From Neptunomonas qingdaonensis (GTDB lineage Bacteria > Pseudomonadota > Gammaproteobacteria > Pseudomonadales > Balneatricaceae), in assembly GCF_900113275.1 (NCBI RefSeq), contig NZ_FOOU01000002.1:248001-312000 (forward strand): DNA of 64,000 nucleotides, written 5' to 3'. The notes under the pieces are model-generated. The model was not told the DNA's origin. It searched no databases and saw nothing but the letters and a program-made list of their open reading frames with translations. Shown one piece after another: positions 25,466-34,656 of this stretch (positions are counted from its first letter, which is position 1; the number at the start of each line of letters is the position of its first letter). The translations under genes and the position numbers were made by a program.

Positions 25466-26081
25466 ACAGCGCAATAAATAGGGTTTATATAACCGCCAGA
25501 TGACCCTGATTATATGGGGTAGAAGGTACTAAAGTTGGTCAAACAGAGACAAGGTTGCGACAAGGGATAGGTCAGATTTGGACACACCCACAACCCCCTA
25601 CCCCTAATAAAACTCACTTTGGGCATAATCCACCAGTTAGCTTTTGATAATGCTAAACAGTAACAGCCTGATTACCCCTAGATCACTGCTAGACCACCCT
25701 AAGGTTTAGCTTCAAGGCAACGGTAAGGCTTGCGGGAGATAAGGACGAGATTGCCACAGCTTCGAAACCTTATATTGGTTATGCCCTACCTGCTGGCATT
25801 TATTGACTTTGAAAACGTATACAGTAATGGCAATTACCCGTTACTCAATTTAAGGATTGGATCAAAGTAGATCGTTACCGAGATCACGATATTAAGTTCC
25901 AGCCGGTTTCTGTTTTTAATTTTAGACACGTATGAGTATGTCTAAGTGGGATGGTGTTCACTAGTAGACACCGAAGAGATTGCTATCCCCTCCCATTATA
26001 CAAACGACAAATAGGCAAGGGATTAGATATTGGAAGATATTGAAGAAAGGCAGGCAGCCTTAAAGCATTAAAAAAGGATAT
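25466..26081. other. About 0.6 kb without a supportable gene
   Basis: Both strands hold only short interrupted frames. One short stretch near 25790-25870 (LAFIDFENVYSNGNYPLL) looks protein-like but ends at once and has no start, so it may be a remnant. No promoter or RNA gene recognised; probably decayed element DNA. Confidence 0.4.
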
Positions 26082-26358
26082 ATGGCAAGCAAACAATTGA
26101 ACCACCAGCATGACGCTGTAATGGCTCTCAACGGCTGGCGTGTTCAAGATATACAAACATCCGGCTTAAAGCTAAAAATACCCCACGATTTCAGAGAGCA
26201 GATGATAGATGGATATATGACCGCCCAAGGTGAGCACATACCACACCGAAGCATTGAAAGAGATCATTAACCCCTCAGAGCTGATGAGTCATAATATAAC
26301 TATTAAAGTTTGTGACATGTCACGCCCGTCTATCATTCGTGACTTGGATGATAATTAG
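26082..26358 (+). pseudogene. Small gene of unknown function, probably frameshifted
   Basis: AAGGA four bases before the ATG makes a good start. The first frame gives MASKQLNHQHDAVMALNGWR through IPHDFREQMIDGYMTAQGEH, then would end at 26270. The neighbouring frame continues from about 26235 as YHTEALKEIINPSELM, SHNITIKVCDMSRPSIIRDL and ends at 26358. One indel would give a protein of about 91 residues. The perfect palindrome GTGACATGTCAC (26312-26323) lies inside. I do not recognise the family; coding status is uncertain. Confidence 0.35.
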
Positions 26359-26464
26359 GGTTATTAAGAATGCGAAACGTGGCACAAAATGCCTATAACC
26401 TGTCCCCTTTCATCTTAATAGCCTGTAAGTTAAGACATCAGCAATCAACCGCAGGGAAGCAAAC

Positions 26465-26767
26465 ATGTTGGTGATAACGTTAAGAGATGGTGAAAGCCTC
26501 TACATTGGAGATGACATCCGCATTGAGATGGATCGATGTATTGATGTATTGATGTATTGATGTATTGATGTATTGATGTATTGATGTATTGATGTATTGA
26601 TGTATTGATGTATTGATGATGGTAAATCTACACGCCTTAGGATTGAAGCGCCTAAAGATGTCATTGTTTTACGTGAGGAGCTAACTAAGGATAGTTTTTT
26701 TGAGGGTTTATCAATTGATAGAGGCAATAGCTCGCTTAAGGGCAAGGCAATTGCAGAGGAAACATAG
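26465..26767 (+). pseudogene. CsrA/RsmA paralogue interrupted by an 8-bp tandem repeat
   Basis: ATG at 26465 with AGGGA nine bases upstream. The first 26 codons read MLVITLRDGE SLYIGDDIRIEM DRCI, the N-terminal half of CsrA ([14 protein letters not shown].). After the repeat, in the same frame, comes DDGKSTRLRIEAPKDVIVLR with EEL, matching CsrA's [18 protein letters not shown] and keeping the RNA-binding Arg of the HREE motif. Between them about ten 8-bp units insert 72 extra nt, with TGA in the frame first at 26558-26560, so the present allele encodes 31 residues. One unit alone would give an open protein of 76 residues with a variable tail (SFFEGLSIDRGNSSLKG). The chromosomal csrA is at 36726-36926. 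CsrA paralogues on mobile elements are known; this repeat-disrupted form is not one I recognise. Confidence 0.85.
26535..26618 (+). repeat. 8-bp tandem repeat, ten and a half copies
   Basis: GATGTATT repeated ten times without error from 26535 to 26614, followed by GATG. The unit length is not a multiple of three, and three consecutive units read through all frames as D V L M Y stop C I, so every frame is closed once three or more units are present. Confidence 0.98.
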
Positions 26768-27106
26768 AACACCGCCTTAATGGGCAGTTTTTTTGTGCCT
26801 GAAATTCCTGATACCGCCGTAGTAGCTAAAACTTGAACCGACAGTCTCAACTAGAAAATTTTAGTTAGATCTGGCAGTCCGCTAAGTGCCAAAAGGAGTC
26901 ATAGAAGTATTTATGGAGAACCTTCTTATAATAAAAACCTCCTCTCGTGTCTCTTTAATTAAATTTTTAGTGGAACAAAATTTGCTACTGATCTATTAGT
27001 GCACTTTTTCTCAATATACATGAGAAAAACGGCAGGGAATTGCAGTATACCGGCAGCGGGTTTCCGGTATCGATGGATTGACAAGAGCAAATAGGGATGC
27101 AAGATC
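26768..27106. other. Intergenic stretch with terminator-like and hairpin sequences
   Basis: At 26774-26794 a short GCC/GGC stem is followed by seven T and GTGCCTGAAATTC, a copy of the sequence near the integrase terminators. At 27005-27029 TTTTTCTCA pairs with TGAGAAAAA across 7 nt, a bidirectional hairpin. Otherwise A+T-rich with no open frame; it likely carries the promoter of the 27107 gene. Confidence 0.5.
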
Positions 27107-27613
27107 ATGGATATATCGAGTGTTAATAATGCGGCTTCAATCAATGCTATATCGAATAAATCGAGCGCGTACTTAGAAGCAGTTAGGCCAAATCAACACG
27201 AAGCGAAAGTATCAAATAACGTAACAATATCTGAGGCAGGGAGAACCGCCGCAAAATATGATATGGAAGGCGACCGTTCAAACTATCCCCCTTTAGAAAT
27301 GTTTCAAGTACCTGCATGGTTAGGCGATTACTCTTCTAGTATGGAGTTACTCGACGAAATCAACCAATATAGCCCGTATGTAGCACCGACGAACGGCGTA
27401 AAATTAGCGGAAATTCCGAAACAGTACCGAGACGAGTACAGTGAAATTGTTCGACGTAATTATCATCAAACTCTGATAAATGCGGGTGTAGACACTTTCG
27501 AGAAACATTATGAGTCTGTGATCAATAAAAATCAGAGCCATATCCTCGAAAATAATTTTAAGCATATGATGGATAATGACCCACGGGTTATTGCAATGCT
27601 GAATAACCGATAA
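27107..27613 (+). CDS. Hypothetical cargo protein at right end of island
   Basis: 168 residues. The N-terminus MDISSVNNAASINAISNKSS is Ser/Asn/Ala-rich and unstructured-looking, and VTISEAGRTAAKYD follows, a pattern seen at the start of several flagellar/type III substrates and secreted proteins, including FlgM in this window (DTVELSDTVKV). The rest is soluble, helical and Tyr/Asn-rich (LDEINQYSPYVAP, VDTFEKHYESVINKNQSHIL). AGGG lies 11 bases upstream. It stands alone between the csrA-like locus and attR. No family recognised; export is a speculation. Confidence 0.6.
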   Translation: MDISSVNNAASINAISNKSSAYLEAVRPNQHEAKVSNNVTISEAGRTAAKYDMEGDRSNYPPLEMFQVPAWLGDYSSSMELLDEINQYSPYVAPTNGVKLAEIPKQYRDEYSEIVRRNYHQTLINAGVDTFEKHYESVINKNQSHILENNFKHMMDNDPRVIAMLNNR

Positions 27614-27899
27614 GCTTTTATGTGTAAGTCACGCAGTCAAACGTTAAACCATATATATTACGATTTACGTTTTGGCTGCTTCGGGTCGACAGCGACTTAA
27701 ATGGATCTGAGTCGAACAAGATCAAGCGTTTAGGCAGGTGGGTGCCAAATCAATTATAGGCTAGTCCTTCGGGAAAGTGCGCCCAAGTAGTCGTATGCGA
27801 AACTTTCGTACACCTTCCTAATCCCCACAAACCAAGGAAATTGGATAACCACCAGCTCAAACCCAATAACCCGCTTAATATTTTAAGCACCTAATTTAT
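27614..27899. other. Right end of island, no gene
   Basis: No supportable frame on either strand. Sequence leads into the right arm-type repeat; nothing recognised. Confidence 0.4.
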
Positions 27900-27900
27900 G

Positions 27901-27922
27901 GGGGTACTTCTGGGGGTACTTC
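27901..27922 (+). repeat. Right arm-type repeat near attR
   Basis: GGGGTACTTCTGGGGGTACT plus T, same as 18306-18327 except for one base near the start. The unit GGGGGTACTTC is doubled (27900-27910 and 27912-27922). Probable integrase arm site at the far end. Confidence 0.6.
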
Positions 27923-27981
27923 TTGATAATTATAAAAAACAATTGTTTTAATTCAGCTACTTAAAATACCTATGCGGCGGT

Positions 27982-27994
27982 TGCCTGGACACCA
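27982..27994 (+). repeat. Right attachment core (attR)
   Basis: TGCCTGGACACCA, the tRNA-Arg 3' end minus one G, followed after five bases by CATTCCTC, as at the left end. In the usual scheme this is the displaced original 3' end of the tRNA gene. Confidence 0.7.
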
Positions 27995-28086
27995 CTTCCC
28001 ATTCCTCCAACACTCCCAACAGACAATCATTGAGCAGCTTTTTTTTTGTCGCTAGGACTTACATCACGGTTGAATTGCTCCATTGC

Positions 28087-29694
28087 CTATTTCAGCAATG
28101 CGCCTAAACTTCCATCCGGTAGGTTATCCAGCGAGGTGCTACTGCACTCTTTCAATATAGCCAGCTTCTGCATTTCTTCAGAAGTTAATTTCATCCGCTC
28201 GGCCAAACGCAAATATCGGCTCACCATTTTTAAACGTTCTTCACGTCGCAAGGTCTCTTGCTTTGCCGACTCTAAGAACAGCTGCGCAAGATTTAATAAA
28301 GCGCGTGAGTTCTTCGGATCGTTCTCAATCGCTAAACCAAAATAACGAATGGCCTGCGGAATTTTATCCGCCAGATAATGTTTAACGCCAAGTCGATTCA
28401 CTCTGTTACTCATTTCCGGATCGTGAGCATTCGCCTTAGATTTTTCAGGCAGCGGTTCGGCCTGTTTATCCAAAATAGGCAAACGGTCACCTGTAATGTC
28501 CAGAAGCTCTCGCTTAATATCAAGAGGATGAGGCAACTGCTCAGCAAACTTGGTGGCCTCCCCCATATGACGGTTGGCGTCATCCAGATCACCGAGGTCT
28601 TGACTCATCTGACTTCTCAACAAAGCCGATTTTACCTTCAGCGATCGATCCTTAGGGTATTGATAGCTCGCCGTATTGAGCAACTCATCAAATTGATTAC
28701 GCAGCCCTATCTGCTCACGCTCAGGAAGCTCAGCCATTTCCAGACGCTTAATATTAGCCAAACGAAGAAAAGGCTCCGGGGATCGATGGCAACTATTACG
28801 CCCTAACGAAATTGATTTACGATAGGCTGTTTCCGCCAGCTGAAGTGTTTTTGTATAGACGGCCACTCGCCCCAACTCCATCTGCCTCAACAAACTCAGG
28901 GGTGATTTTTGGGTAGCGCTGCTTAAGGTATCCTGTACAGGCAAAAGATCACCTTCATATTCCAAAACTTTGGCTAACAAATCATATATCGGTAAATATA
29001 ACGGGAATTTTTTTTTAAGTTTTATCAGCAGTGCTTTTGCATCTGTGTATCTGTTCTGGCCTACATAAGCCTCAGCCAGACACAAGCCACTTTCTTTTTC
29101 ATTTTGTTGGTTTAAATGTTGCCTGAAGAATTGTTCCGCTTCTTTAAAGCGGTTCATTTGAAGTAATAGCCGGCCTTTAACAAGCTGTACATAATCATAG
29201 TCACTGCCGGACAACTCCACCTGATCACATAGTTTAACCGCCAGGTCAAGCTGCCCACGTGATACGGCCGCATCAACATCGCGTAACGCGTCTTTACGGA
29301 ACATCAAAAAATCCAGCCGATACTTGAGCTCCTCCATTGTAAACGGCTTAGTCAATAAAGCATCAGGCTGGCTATCAATGGCATGTAAAATCACTTCCTG
29401 AGAAGCATCGCTGGTCATGAATATCCAGCACGCACCGGGTTTGATATAACCCAAATAACGCGACTCCTCCAGCAACTGCATTCCGGTGAGGTGGTCACTA
29501 CTGTTATGTCCAAGCAAAATGATATCGAAAGAACCTTCCTTGATAAGTTCTAACACCTGGCTATTAATGGTGATGGCCTGAATATTAGATATACCAAGCT
29601 GCCTCAACATATAAACAATAGTCGAGCGCATGTTACCGCTGCTTTCAATCAACAGGACACGCTTAGTGGAGTAATCTATTTTCGGCAGGTGCAC
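28087..29694 (-). CDS. Receiver-domain protein with TPR repeats, degenerate receiver
   Basis: 535 residues from a GTG start; AAAGGAT lies 11-12 bases upstream. An N-terminal receiver-like domain (about 10-130: RVLLIESSGNMRSTIVYML, LLTKPFTMEELKYRL) is followed by many helical TPR-like repeats (about 140-500, e.g. RFKEAEQFFRQHL, GDLDDANRHMGEATKFAEQL, QAIRYFGLAIENDPKNSRAL). In the receiver the phospho-acceptor position reads DIILLGHNSSD, Gly instead of Asp, and the acidic pair is Glu-Ser; only the Lys of the active site remains. It therefore resembles TPR response regulators of Pseudomonas-type genomes, but probably acts without phosphorylation. First chromosomal gene right of the island. Confidence 0.88.
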   Translation of the reverse strand: MHLPKIDYSTKRVLLIESSGNMRSTIVYMLRQLGISNIQAITINSQVLELIKEGSFDIILLGHNSSDHLTGMQLLEESRYLGYIKPGACWIFMTSDASQEVILHAIDSQPDALLTKPFTMEELKYRLDFLMFRKDALRDVDAAVSRGQLDLAVKLCDQVELSGSDYDYVQLVKGRLLLQMNRFKEAEQFFRQHLNQQNEKESGLCLAEAYVGQNRYTDAKALLIKLKKKFPLYLPIYDLLAKVLEYEGDLLPVQDTLSSATQKSPLSLLRQMELGRVAVYTKTLQLAETAYRKSISLGRNSCHRSPEPFLRLANIKRLEMAELPEREQIGLRNQFDELLNTASYQYPKDRSLKVKSALLRSQMSQDLGDLDDANRHMGEATKFAEQLPHPLDIKRELLDITGDRLPILDKQAEPLPEKSKANAHDPEMSNRVNRLGVKHYLADKIPQAIRYFGLAIENDPKNSRALLNLAQLFLESAKQETLRREERLKMVSRYLRLAERMKLTSEEMQKLAILKECSSTSLDNLPDGSLGALLK

Positions 29695-29988
29695 GAAACC
29701 GGTGATCCTTTTGCAACAACAACGATTATATTCACACTAGTATAAAAGCCAATGACGGCTGGGGGAAGAAGACACGCTAACAGACAAAAAAAAACACCAA
29801 CGAGGGTGAACACGCGGTGCTTAATACAGTTCTATGCTGTGGTTAACATCTTATCTGCAGATACACCGGGCACACATGATTTAAATCAAAAAAAATGACG
29901 CTTTTAGTATTTGTAGACTTTCGGATAAGCAGCCCACACTTGCATTTTCCAGTACACTGGTAGAAAAAGAATCAGAGTTGAAAGGAAT

Positions 29989-30912
29989 ATGACGACTACT
30001 TTTATTACCCATGAAGATTGTGCTCTGCATAATATGGGTCCGGAACATCCGGAAAGCCCAATCAGACTGCTCGCTATTCGTAAAGTGCTTGAAAGAACGG
30101 GATTAATTCAGCAATTAGAGACTATGCAGTCTATCCATGTGACCCCTGAGCAAGTGGCGCTGGCGCATGCCGCGTTACATCAGAAGCGCCTGGAAATGAA
30201 GCTCCCGGATGAAGGCATTGTTTACGCGGATGAAGATACAGCTTTATGTCCTCATTCACTGCATGCCGCCAGCCTGGCTGCAGGTTCCACTATCCTCGCG
30301 ACTAATCGGGTACTGGCGGGAAAAACCGACAATGCGTTTTGTGCGGTAAGACCTCCCGGGCATCATGCGGAACACAACACGCCGATGGGTTTTTGTTTCT
30401 TTAACAACGTTGCTATCGGCGCAATGCAGGCCTTACAGCACCCACAGGTAAACCGCGTTGCTGTAGTAGATTTTGATGTACATCACTGTAACGGAACCGT
30501 TGATATTTTTAAGGACAAACCTGAAGTATTAGTCTGCTCTACCTTCCAGCACCCTTATTACCCGGAAAGATATTGTGATATTAAACGGCCCAATATCGTA
30601 AATTGTCCAATGCCTGCGCACAGTGATAGCGCCTTCTTCAGAAACATAGTGGAGAAAAAATGGCTGCCGGCATTACAAAATCATAAACCTGATATGATTT
30701 TTATTTCAGCGGGCTTTGATGCGCATCACGAAGATCCTATGGCTGATATTAACCTTAACGAGGATGATTACCGCTGGGTTACCAAGCTGCTAATGGATGT
30801 GGCCCGAGTCTACTCACAAGGCCGCCTGGTATCTGTACTAGAGGGAGGCTATAACCCTGTAGCGCTCGCTTTCAGTGTGGAAGCACATGTGGAAACACTT
30901 GCAGGTTACTAG
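29989..30912 (+). CDS. Histone deacetylase/acetylpolyamine amidohydrolase family enzyme
   Basis: 307 residues with the zinc hydrolase signature: [20 protein letters not shown] (active-site His pair), [14 protein letters not shown] (zinc Asp and His), [13 protein letters not shown] (zinc Asp) and SVLEGGYNP. Probable substrates are acetylated amines or lysines; the substrate cannot be fixed from sequence. AAAGGA lies four bases upstream of the ATG. Monocistronic, convergent with the oad operon and sharing a bidirectional terminator with it. Confidence 0.93.
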   Translation: MTTTFITHEDCALHNMGPEHPESPIRLLAIRKVLERTGLIQQLETMQSIHVTPEQVALAHAALHQKRLEMKLPDEGIVYADEDTALCPHSLHAASLAAGSTILATNRVLAGKTDNAFCAVRPPGHHAEHNTPMGFCFFNNVAIGAMQALQHPQVNRVAVVDFDVHHCNGTVDIFKDKPEVLVCSTFQHPYYPERYCDIKRPNIVNCPMPAHSDSAFFRNIVEKKWLPALQNHKPDMIFISAGFDAHHEDPMADINLNEDDYRWVTKLLMDVARVYSQGRLVSVLEGGYNPVALAFSVEAHVETLAGY

Positions 30913-30937
30913 TTCGCAATAACATCCAGACAGACAT

Positions 30938-30967
30938 AAAAAAGGCTGCTCAATGAGCAGCCTTTTT
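30938..30967. terminator. Bidirectional terminator
   Basis: AAAAAGGCTGCT-CAATG-AGCAGCCTTTTT: a GC-rich stem flanked by A and T runs, able to terminate both the deacetylase gene (+) and the oadGAB operon (-). Confidence 0.92.
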
Positions 30968-30994
30968 ATTTACTTAAGCTCTGGTTGAGCTAAA

Positions 30995-32296
30995 TCAGCC
31001 AACAAACTTGATCATCACACCGGCAGCAACGGCAGAGCCGATAACACCCGCAACGTTTGGCCCCATGGCATGCATCAACAAAAAGTTTTGAGAGTTCGCC
31101 TCAAGACCCAGTTTATTCGATACACGAGCAGCCATAGGCACTGCCGATACACCCGCTGATCCGATTAATGGATTGATTGAGTTACCCCCCGCCAGTTTAT
31201 TCATAAACTTAGCCATCAATACACCCATTGCGGTACCAATACCAAAGGCAATAATACCCAGTACCAGAATACCTAATGTCTGTATATCAAGGAACTTATC
31301 TGCTGATAGTTTAGAACCCACAGAAAGCCCAAGGAATATAGTAACGATATTGATCAATGCGTTCTGAGCAGTATCACTCAGACGATCAACTACGCCACAC
31401 TCACGCATCAGGTTACCGAAACAGAACATACCTAACAAAGGCGCAGCATCCGGCAACAACATAGCGACCAGTATGAGCAACGACAATGGGAATAAAATTT
31501 TCTCTAGCTTAGAGATATGGCGCAGTTGCACCATCTTAATTTTACGCTCAGCTTCAGTCGTTAAGGCGCGCATAATAGGCGGCTGAATCAATGGGACCAA
31601 CGCCATGTAAGAGTATGCAGCAACCGCTATAGCACCCAATAATTGTGGAGCCAACAAGCTCGCTACATAAATAGCCGTTGGGCCATCAGCACCACCGATG
31701 ATGCCGATAGCAGCAGCATCCTGGATACTGAAATCCATAAGCCCCAGGCTTGTCAAAGCAACCGCACCCAAAACAGTAGCAAAGATACCAAACTGAGCTG
31801 CCGCACCTAAAAACAATGTTTTAGGGTTAGCCAGTAATGGACCAAAGTCAGTCATTGCCCCGACACCCATGAAGATAATCAAAGGCGCAGCACCTGACGC
31901 TATCGCAACTGTATAAAAGTTATACAGCATGCCATTACTGAAGTTGTTATCATTTGCCAGCAAGGTTGCAGCAGCATGAGTACTTGTATTAGAGGTATGG
32001 TAAGCATGCAAAATATCATGCGGATCGATACCAGAAATGCCGAGTACAGACGCTATATTCGCTAATAATTCCGGACTCGCAAAATGCACAGCGTTCTCAA
32101 CAGCAGAAAACGCCAGCCCTGCTTCAGGAATGTTCGCCAGAATACCACCAAAGCCTATTGGTACAAGCAATAGCGGTTCGAAGTTTTTACGGATCGCCAG
32201 GTACAATAGTCCCAGACCAACCAAAATCATGACTAGCTGCCCAACAGAAATATTATATATTCCTGAAGCGAGCCATAGGTCGAGAAGCTTATCCAT
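30995..32296 (-). CDS. oadB: Sodium-pump oxaloacetate decarboxylase, beta subunit
   Basis: Integral membrane subunit that decarboxylates carboxybiotin and drives Na+ export. 433 residues with about nine hydrophobic helices; motifs [13 protein letters not shown] and [16 protein letters not shown], the latter the conserved region with the functional Asp. The end ([17 protein letters not shown]) is typical. It follows oadA by 13 bp in the order gamma-alpha-beta. Indicates a Na+-based energy economy as expected for marine bacteria. Confidence 0.96.
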   Translation of the reverse strand: MDKLLDLWLASGIYNISVGQLVMILVGLGLLYLAIRKNFEPLLLVPIGFGGILANIPEAGLAFSAVENAVHFASPELLANIASVLGISGIDPHDILHAYHTSNTSTHAAATLLANDNNFSNGMLYNFYTVAIASGAAPLIIFMGVGAMTDFGPLLANPKTLFLGAAAQFGIFATVLGAVALTSLGLMDFSIQDAAAIGIIGGADGPTAIYVASLLAPQLLGAIAVAAYSYMALVPLIQPPIMRALTTEAERKIKMVQLRHISKLEKILFPLSLLILVAMLLPDAAPLLGMFCFGNLMRECGVVDRLSDTAQNALINIVTIFLGLSVGSKLSADKFLDIQTLGILVLGIIAFGIGTAMGVLMAKFMNKLAGGNSINPLIGSAGVSAVPMAARVSNKLGLEANSQNFLLMHAMGPNVAGVIGSAVAAGVMIKFVG

Positions 32297-32309
32297 TTCG
32301 GTAGACCCC

Positions 32310-34100
32310 TTACGCCAGAGTAATCAGCGTATCACCGACCTGGACTGCATCGCCGTCTTTCACGTCAACAGAAACAACAGTACCTGCTCTCGCTGCGCGA
32401 ACCTCTGTTTCCATTTTCATGGCTTCGAGAATCACAATCACATCACCTTCCTGCAGAGCCTGGCCTGGAGACACCTGAACTTTCCAGATGTTACCTGCCA
32501 ATGGTGCAGGTACTTCTTCACCAGAAGTAGGCGTAGCAACGGCAGCAGCAGGAGCGGCAGTTGGAGCAGACGCCGGAGTGATAGAGGAAACATCTCCACC
32601 TTCAGCAACCTGAACAACGTAGTTCTGGCCATTCACAGTAATTGTATAAACTTGAGGTCCAGTATTTTTAGGCGCAGCCATAGCTTTAGCATCCTCTAAT
32701 GTAGGGGCAGGTTCAAACGCGTCAGGGTTGCCGCGATTTTCCAAAAATTTCAAACCAATCTGAGGGAATAACGCGTACGTTAATACATCATCAATTTCAT
32801 TTTCTGCTTTAGCCAGGGTTAAACCTTTTTCTGAAGCTAGTGCACGAAGTTCCGATGTCAATTTTTCAACTTCAGATTCAAGCATATCCGCAGGACGACA
32901 TGTCAGTGGTTCTGCACCATCCAATACGCGTGCTTGCAGTTCTGCGTCGTAAGGAGCCGGAGCAGCGCCATATTCTCCTTTGAGAATGCCTTGAACTTCT
33001 TTTGAAATGCTTTTATAACGTTCGCCCATCAGGACATTAATAACCGCTTGCGTACCAACGATCTGGGACGTAGGAGTTACCAGTGGGATATAACCCAGGT
33101 CTTTACGAATACGAGGAATTTCAGCCAGCACTTCGTCAAACTTGTCTGAAGCACCTTGCTCTTTAAGCTGGCCTTCCATATTAGTCAACATACCGCCCGG
33201 AACCTGAGCAATCAGGATGCGTGAGTCTGTTCCACGCAGAGAGCCTTCGAATTTAGCATATTTCTTACGCACTTCACGAAAGTATGCAGCAATGTCTTCA
33301 AGCGCTTCAAGATTAAGCCCTGTATCGCGATCCGTACCTGCCAATGCAGCCACGACAGATTCGGTAGCACTATGTCCGTATGTCATCGACATTGAAGAGA
33401 TAGCCGTATCAACACGGTCGATACCCGCTTCTACTGCTTTGAGGATCGTCATATCAGACAGACCCGATGTTGCATGCGCATGAAGCTGAACTTCAAGATG
33501 TGTCTGCGCTTTAAGACGGGATACCAGATCAAACGCCGCATAAGGCGTCAGAATTCCCGACATATCCTTGATAGCGATTGAATCCGCACCCATATCTTCT
33601 AAGGTTTTAGCATACTCAACCCACATATCTGTGGTGTGTACCGGGCTGGTAGTAAATGAGATGGTTCCCTGGGCATGCTTGCCTGTTGCTTTCACTGCTT
33701 TAATCGCAGTTTCAAGATTGCGAGGATCATTCATTGCATCAAAGATACGGAAAACATCCACACCATTAATAGCAGCGCGCTCTACAAACTTATTTACAAC
33801 GTCATCTGCATAATGGCGATAACCCAGCAGGTTTTGACCACGTAACAGCATCTGTTGGCGGGTATTTGGCATAGCCGCTTTTAGTTCACGAATACGATCC
33901 CATGGATCTTCTCCGATAAAACGAATACAAGAGTCAAAAGTTGCACCGCCCCAGCTTTCCAGGGACCAGTATCCAATTTTGTCTAGTTTCTCTGCAATGG
34001 GTAACATATCGTCGATACGCATACGCGTAGCGAAGAGCGACTGATGAGCATCACGTAGAACTACGTCAGTAATACCTAGCGGTTTCTTAGCATCGGACAT
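32310..34100 (-). CDS. oadA: Oxaloacetate decarboxylase, alpha subunit (biotin-containing)
   Basis: 596 residues. Carboxyltransferase domain (about 1-300) with [15 protein letters not shown] and the metal-binding [15 protein letters not shown]-type conserved domain (about 305-480); an Ala/Pro/Thr-rich hinge ([18 protein letters not shown]) and the biotinyl domain at the end with [13 protein letters not shown], whose Lys carries biotin. Transfers the carboxyl group from oxaloacetate to biotin. In operon with oadG and oadB. Confidence 0.97.
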   Translation of the reverse strand: MSDAKKPLGITDVVLRDAHQSLFATRMRIDDMLPIAEKLDKIGYWSLESWGGATFDSCIRFIGEDPWDRIRELKAAMPNTRQQMLLRGQNLLGYRHYADDVVNKFVERAAINGVDVFRIFDAMNDPRNLETAIKAVKATGKHAQGTISFTTSPVHTTDMWVEYAKTLEDMGADSIAIKDMSGILTPYAAFDLVSRLKAQTHLEVQLHAHATSGLSDMTILKAVEAGIDRVDTAISSMSMTYGHSATESVVAALAGTDRDTGLNLEALEDIAAYFREVRKKYAKFEGSLRGTDSRILIAQVPGGMLTNMEGQLKEQGASDKFDEVLAEIPRIRKDLGYIPLVTPTSQIVGTQAVINVLMGERYKSISKEVQGILKGEYGAAPAPYDAELQARVLDGAEPLTCRPADMLESEVEKLTSELRALASEKGLTLAKAENEIDDVLTYALFPQIGLKFLENRGNPDAFEPAPTLEDAKAMAAPKNTGPQVYTITVNGQNYVVQVAEGGDVSSITPASAPTAAPAAAVATPTSGEEVPAPLAGNIWKVQVSPGQALQEGDVIVILEAMKMETEVRAARAGTVVSVDVKDGDAVQVGDTLITLA

Positions 34101-34157
34101 GGGTAAAAGGCCTTCTGTCGATAAATGTGCACGAATTTTATAGTTGTGTATCGCTTC

Positions 34158-34397
34158 TTATGAACGATATTTATGTACAGCAGCCGAAATTACTGCAACT
34201 AGTTCATCACTTCCTTGCTGCACAGCAACAGTGGGAGTTGGTCTAGAAGAGGTGGCTTTTGGCTGCGCTGCCGGCTCATATTTCACAACCAGCTTTGACA
34301 TGTAAGTTGTTACAACAACCAACAACGTCAGGAACGTAAACACAAAGCCCATACCAAAGACCATCAGTGTAAGGCCTTCTGATAACAGATTATCCAT
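34158..34397 (-). CDS. oadG: Oxaloacetate decarboxylase, gamma subunit
   Basis: 79 residues with one N-terminal membrane helix (LMVFGMGFVFTFLTLLVVVT) and a short polar, Pro/Ser/Thr-rich tail. This is the small subunit that anchors alpha to beta and binds Zn2+. First gene of the oad operon; its call depends mostly on size, topology and neighbours. Confidence 0.92.
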   Translation of the reverse strand: MDNLLSEGLTLMVFGMGFVFTFLTLLVVVTTYMSKLVVKYEPAAQPKATSSRPTPTVAVQQGSDELVAVISAAVHKYRS

Positions 34398-34656
34398 CTG
34401 TGGCTGCTCCTAATATTGAGTAATGAAAAGTATGTATAAACCCCTAATACCGACGAGTCTCTTCTTAAAATGGAGTAAACGACGATATAAAAAAAATTTA
34501 TAACAGAGGCAATTAAACCTTAAAAGGCAAGCTGTAGCAACTTTACCTCAATGTTTTAGATTAACTTTCGTCGATACATCCTTAGATTGTCGACAATATT
34601 ATTAGCCAATAGAATCAATAAGATAATAAAATGTAGAGAGAAAACGAGCGTGTCGA

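Larger units (their letters stand above)
18190..27981 (+). mobile_element. Integrated element (P4-integrase island, about 9.8 kb) in tRNA-Arg
   Basis: Bounded by the tRNA-Arg(CCT) core and its imperfect copy. Inside are a P4-type integrase at the tRNA-proximal end, an AlpA-like regulator, a Rha-like protein, coupled small unknown genes, a winged-helix protein, CI/LexA-type repressors and short phage-like terminators, with no structural phage genes, no relaxase and no conjugation genes. This fits a phage satellite or a decaying integrative element. Ordinary chromosomal genes resume at 28087. Several right-hand genes are broken (second repressor, 26082 gene, csrA-like gene), so the element is probably decaying. 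Confidence 0.85.

Noticed and set aside
26535-26618. Possible CRISPR-like array
   Set aside because: Direct head-to-tail 8-bp units without spacers; it is a microsatellite.
26500-26850. Minus-strand frame with repeated SIHQYINT units
   Set aside because: It is the antisense reading of the 8-bp repeat and the csrA-like halves; no ribosome-binding site, and the repeated peptide only mirrors the DNA repeat.
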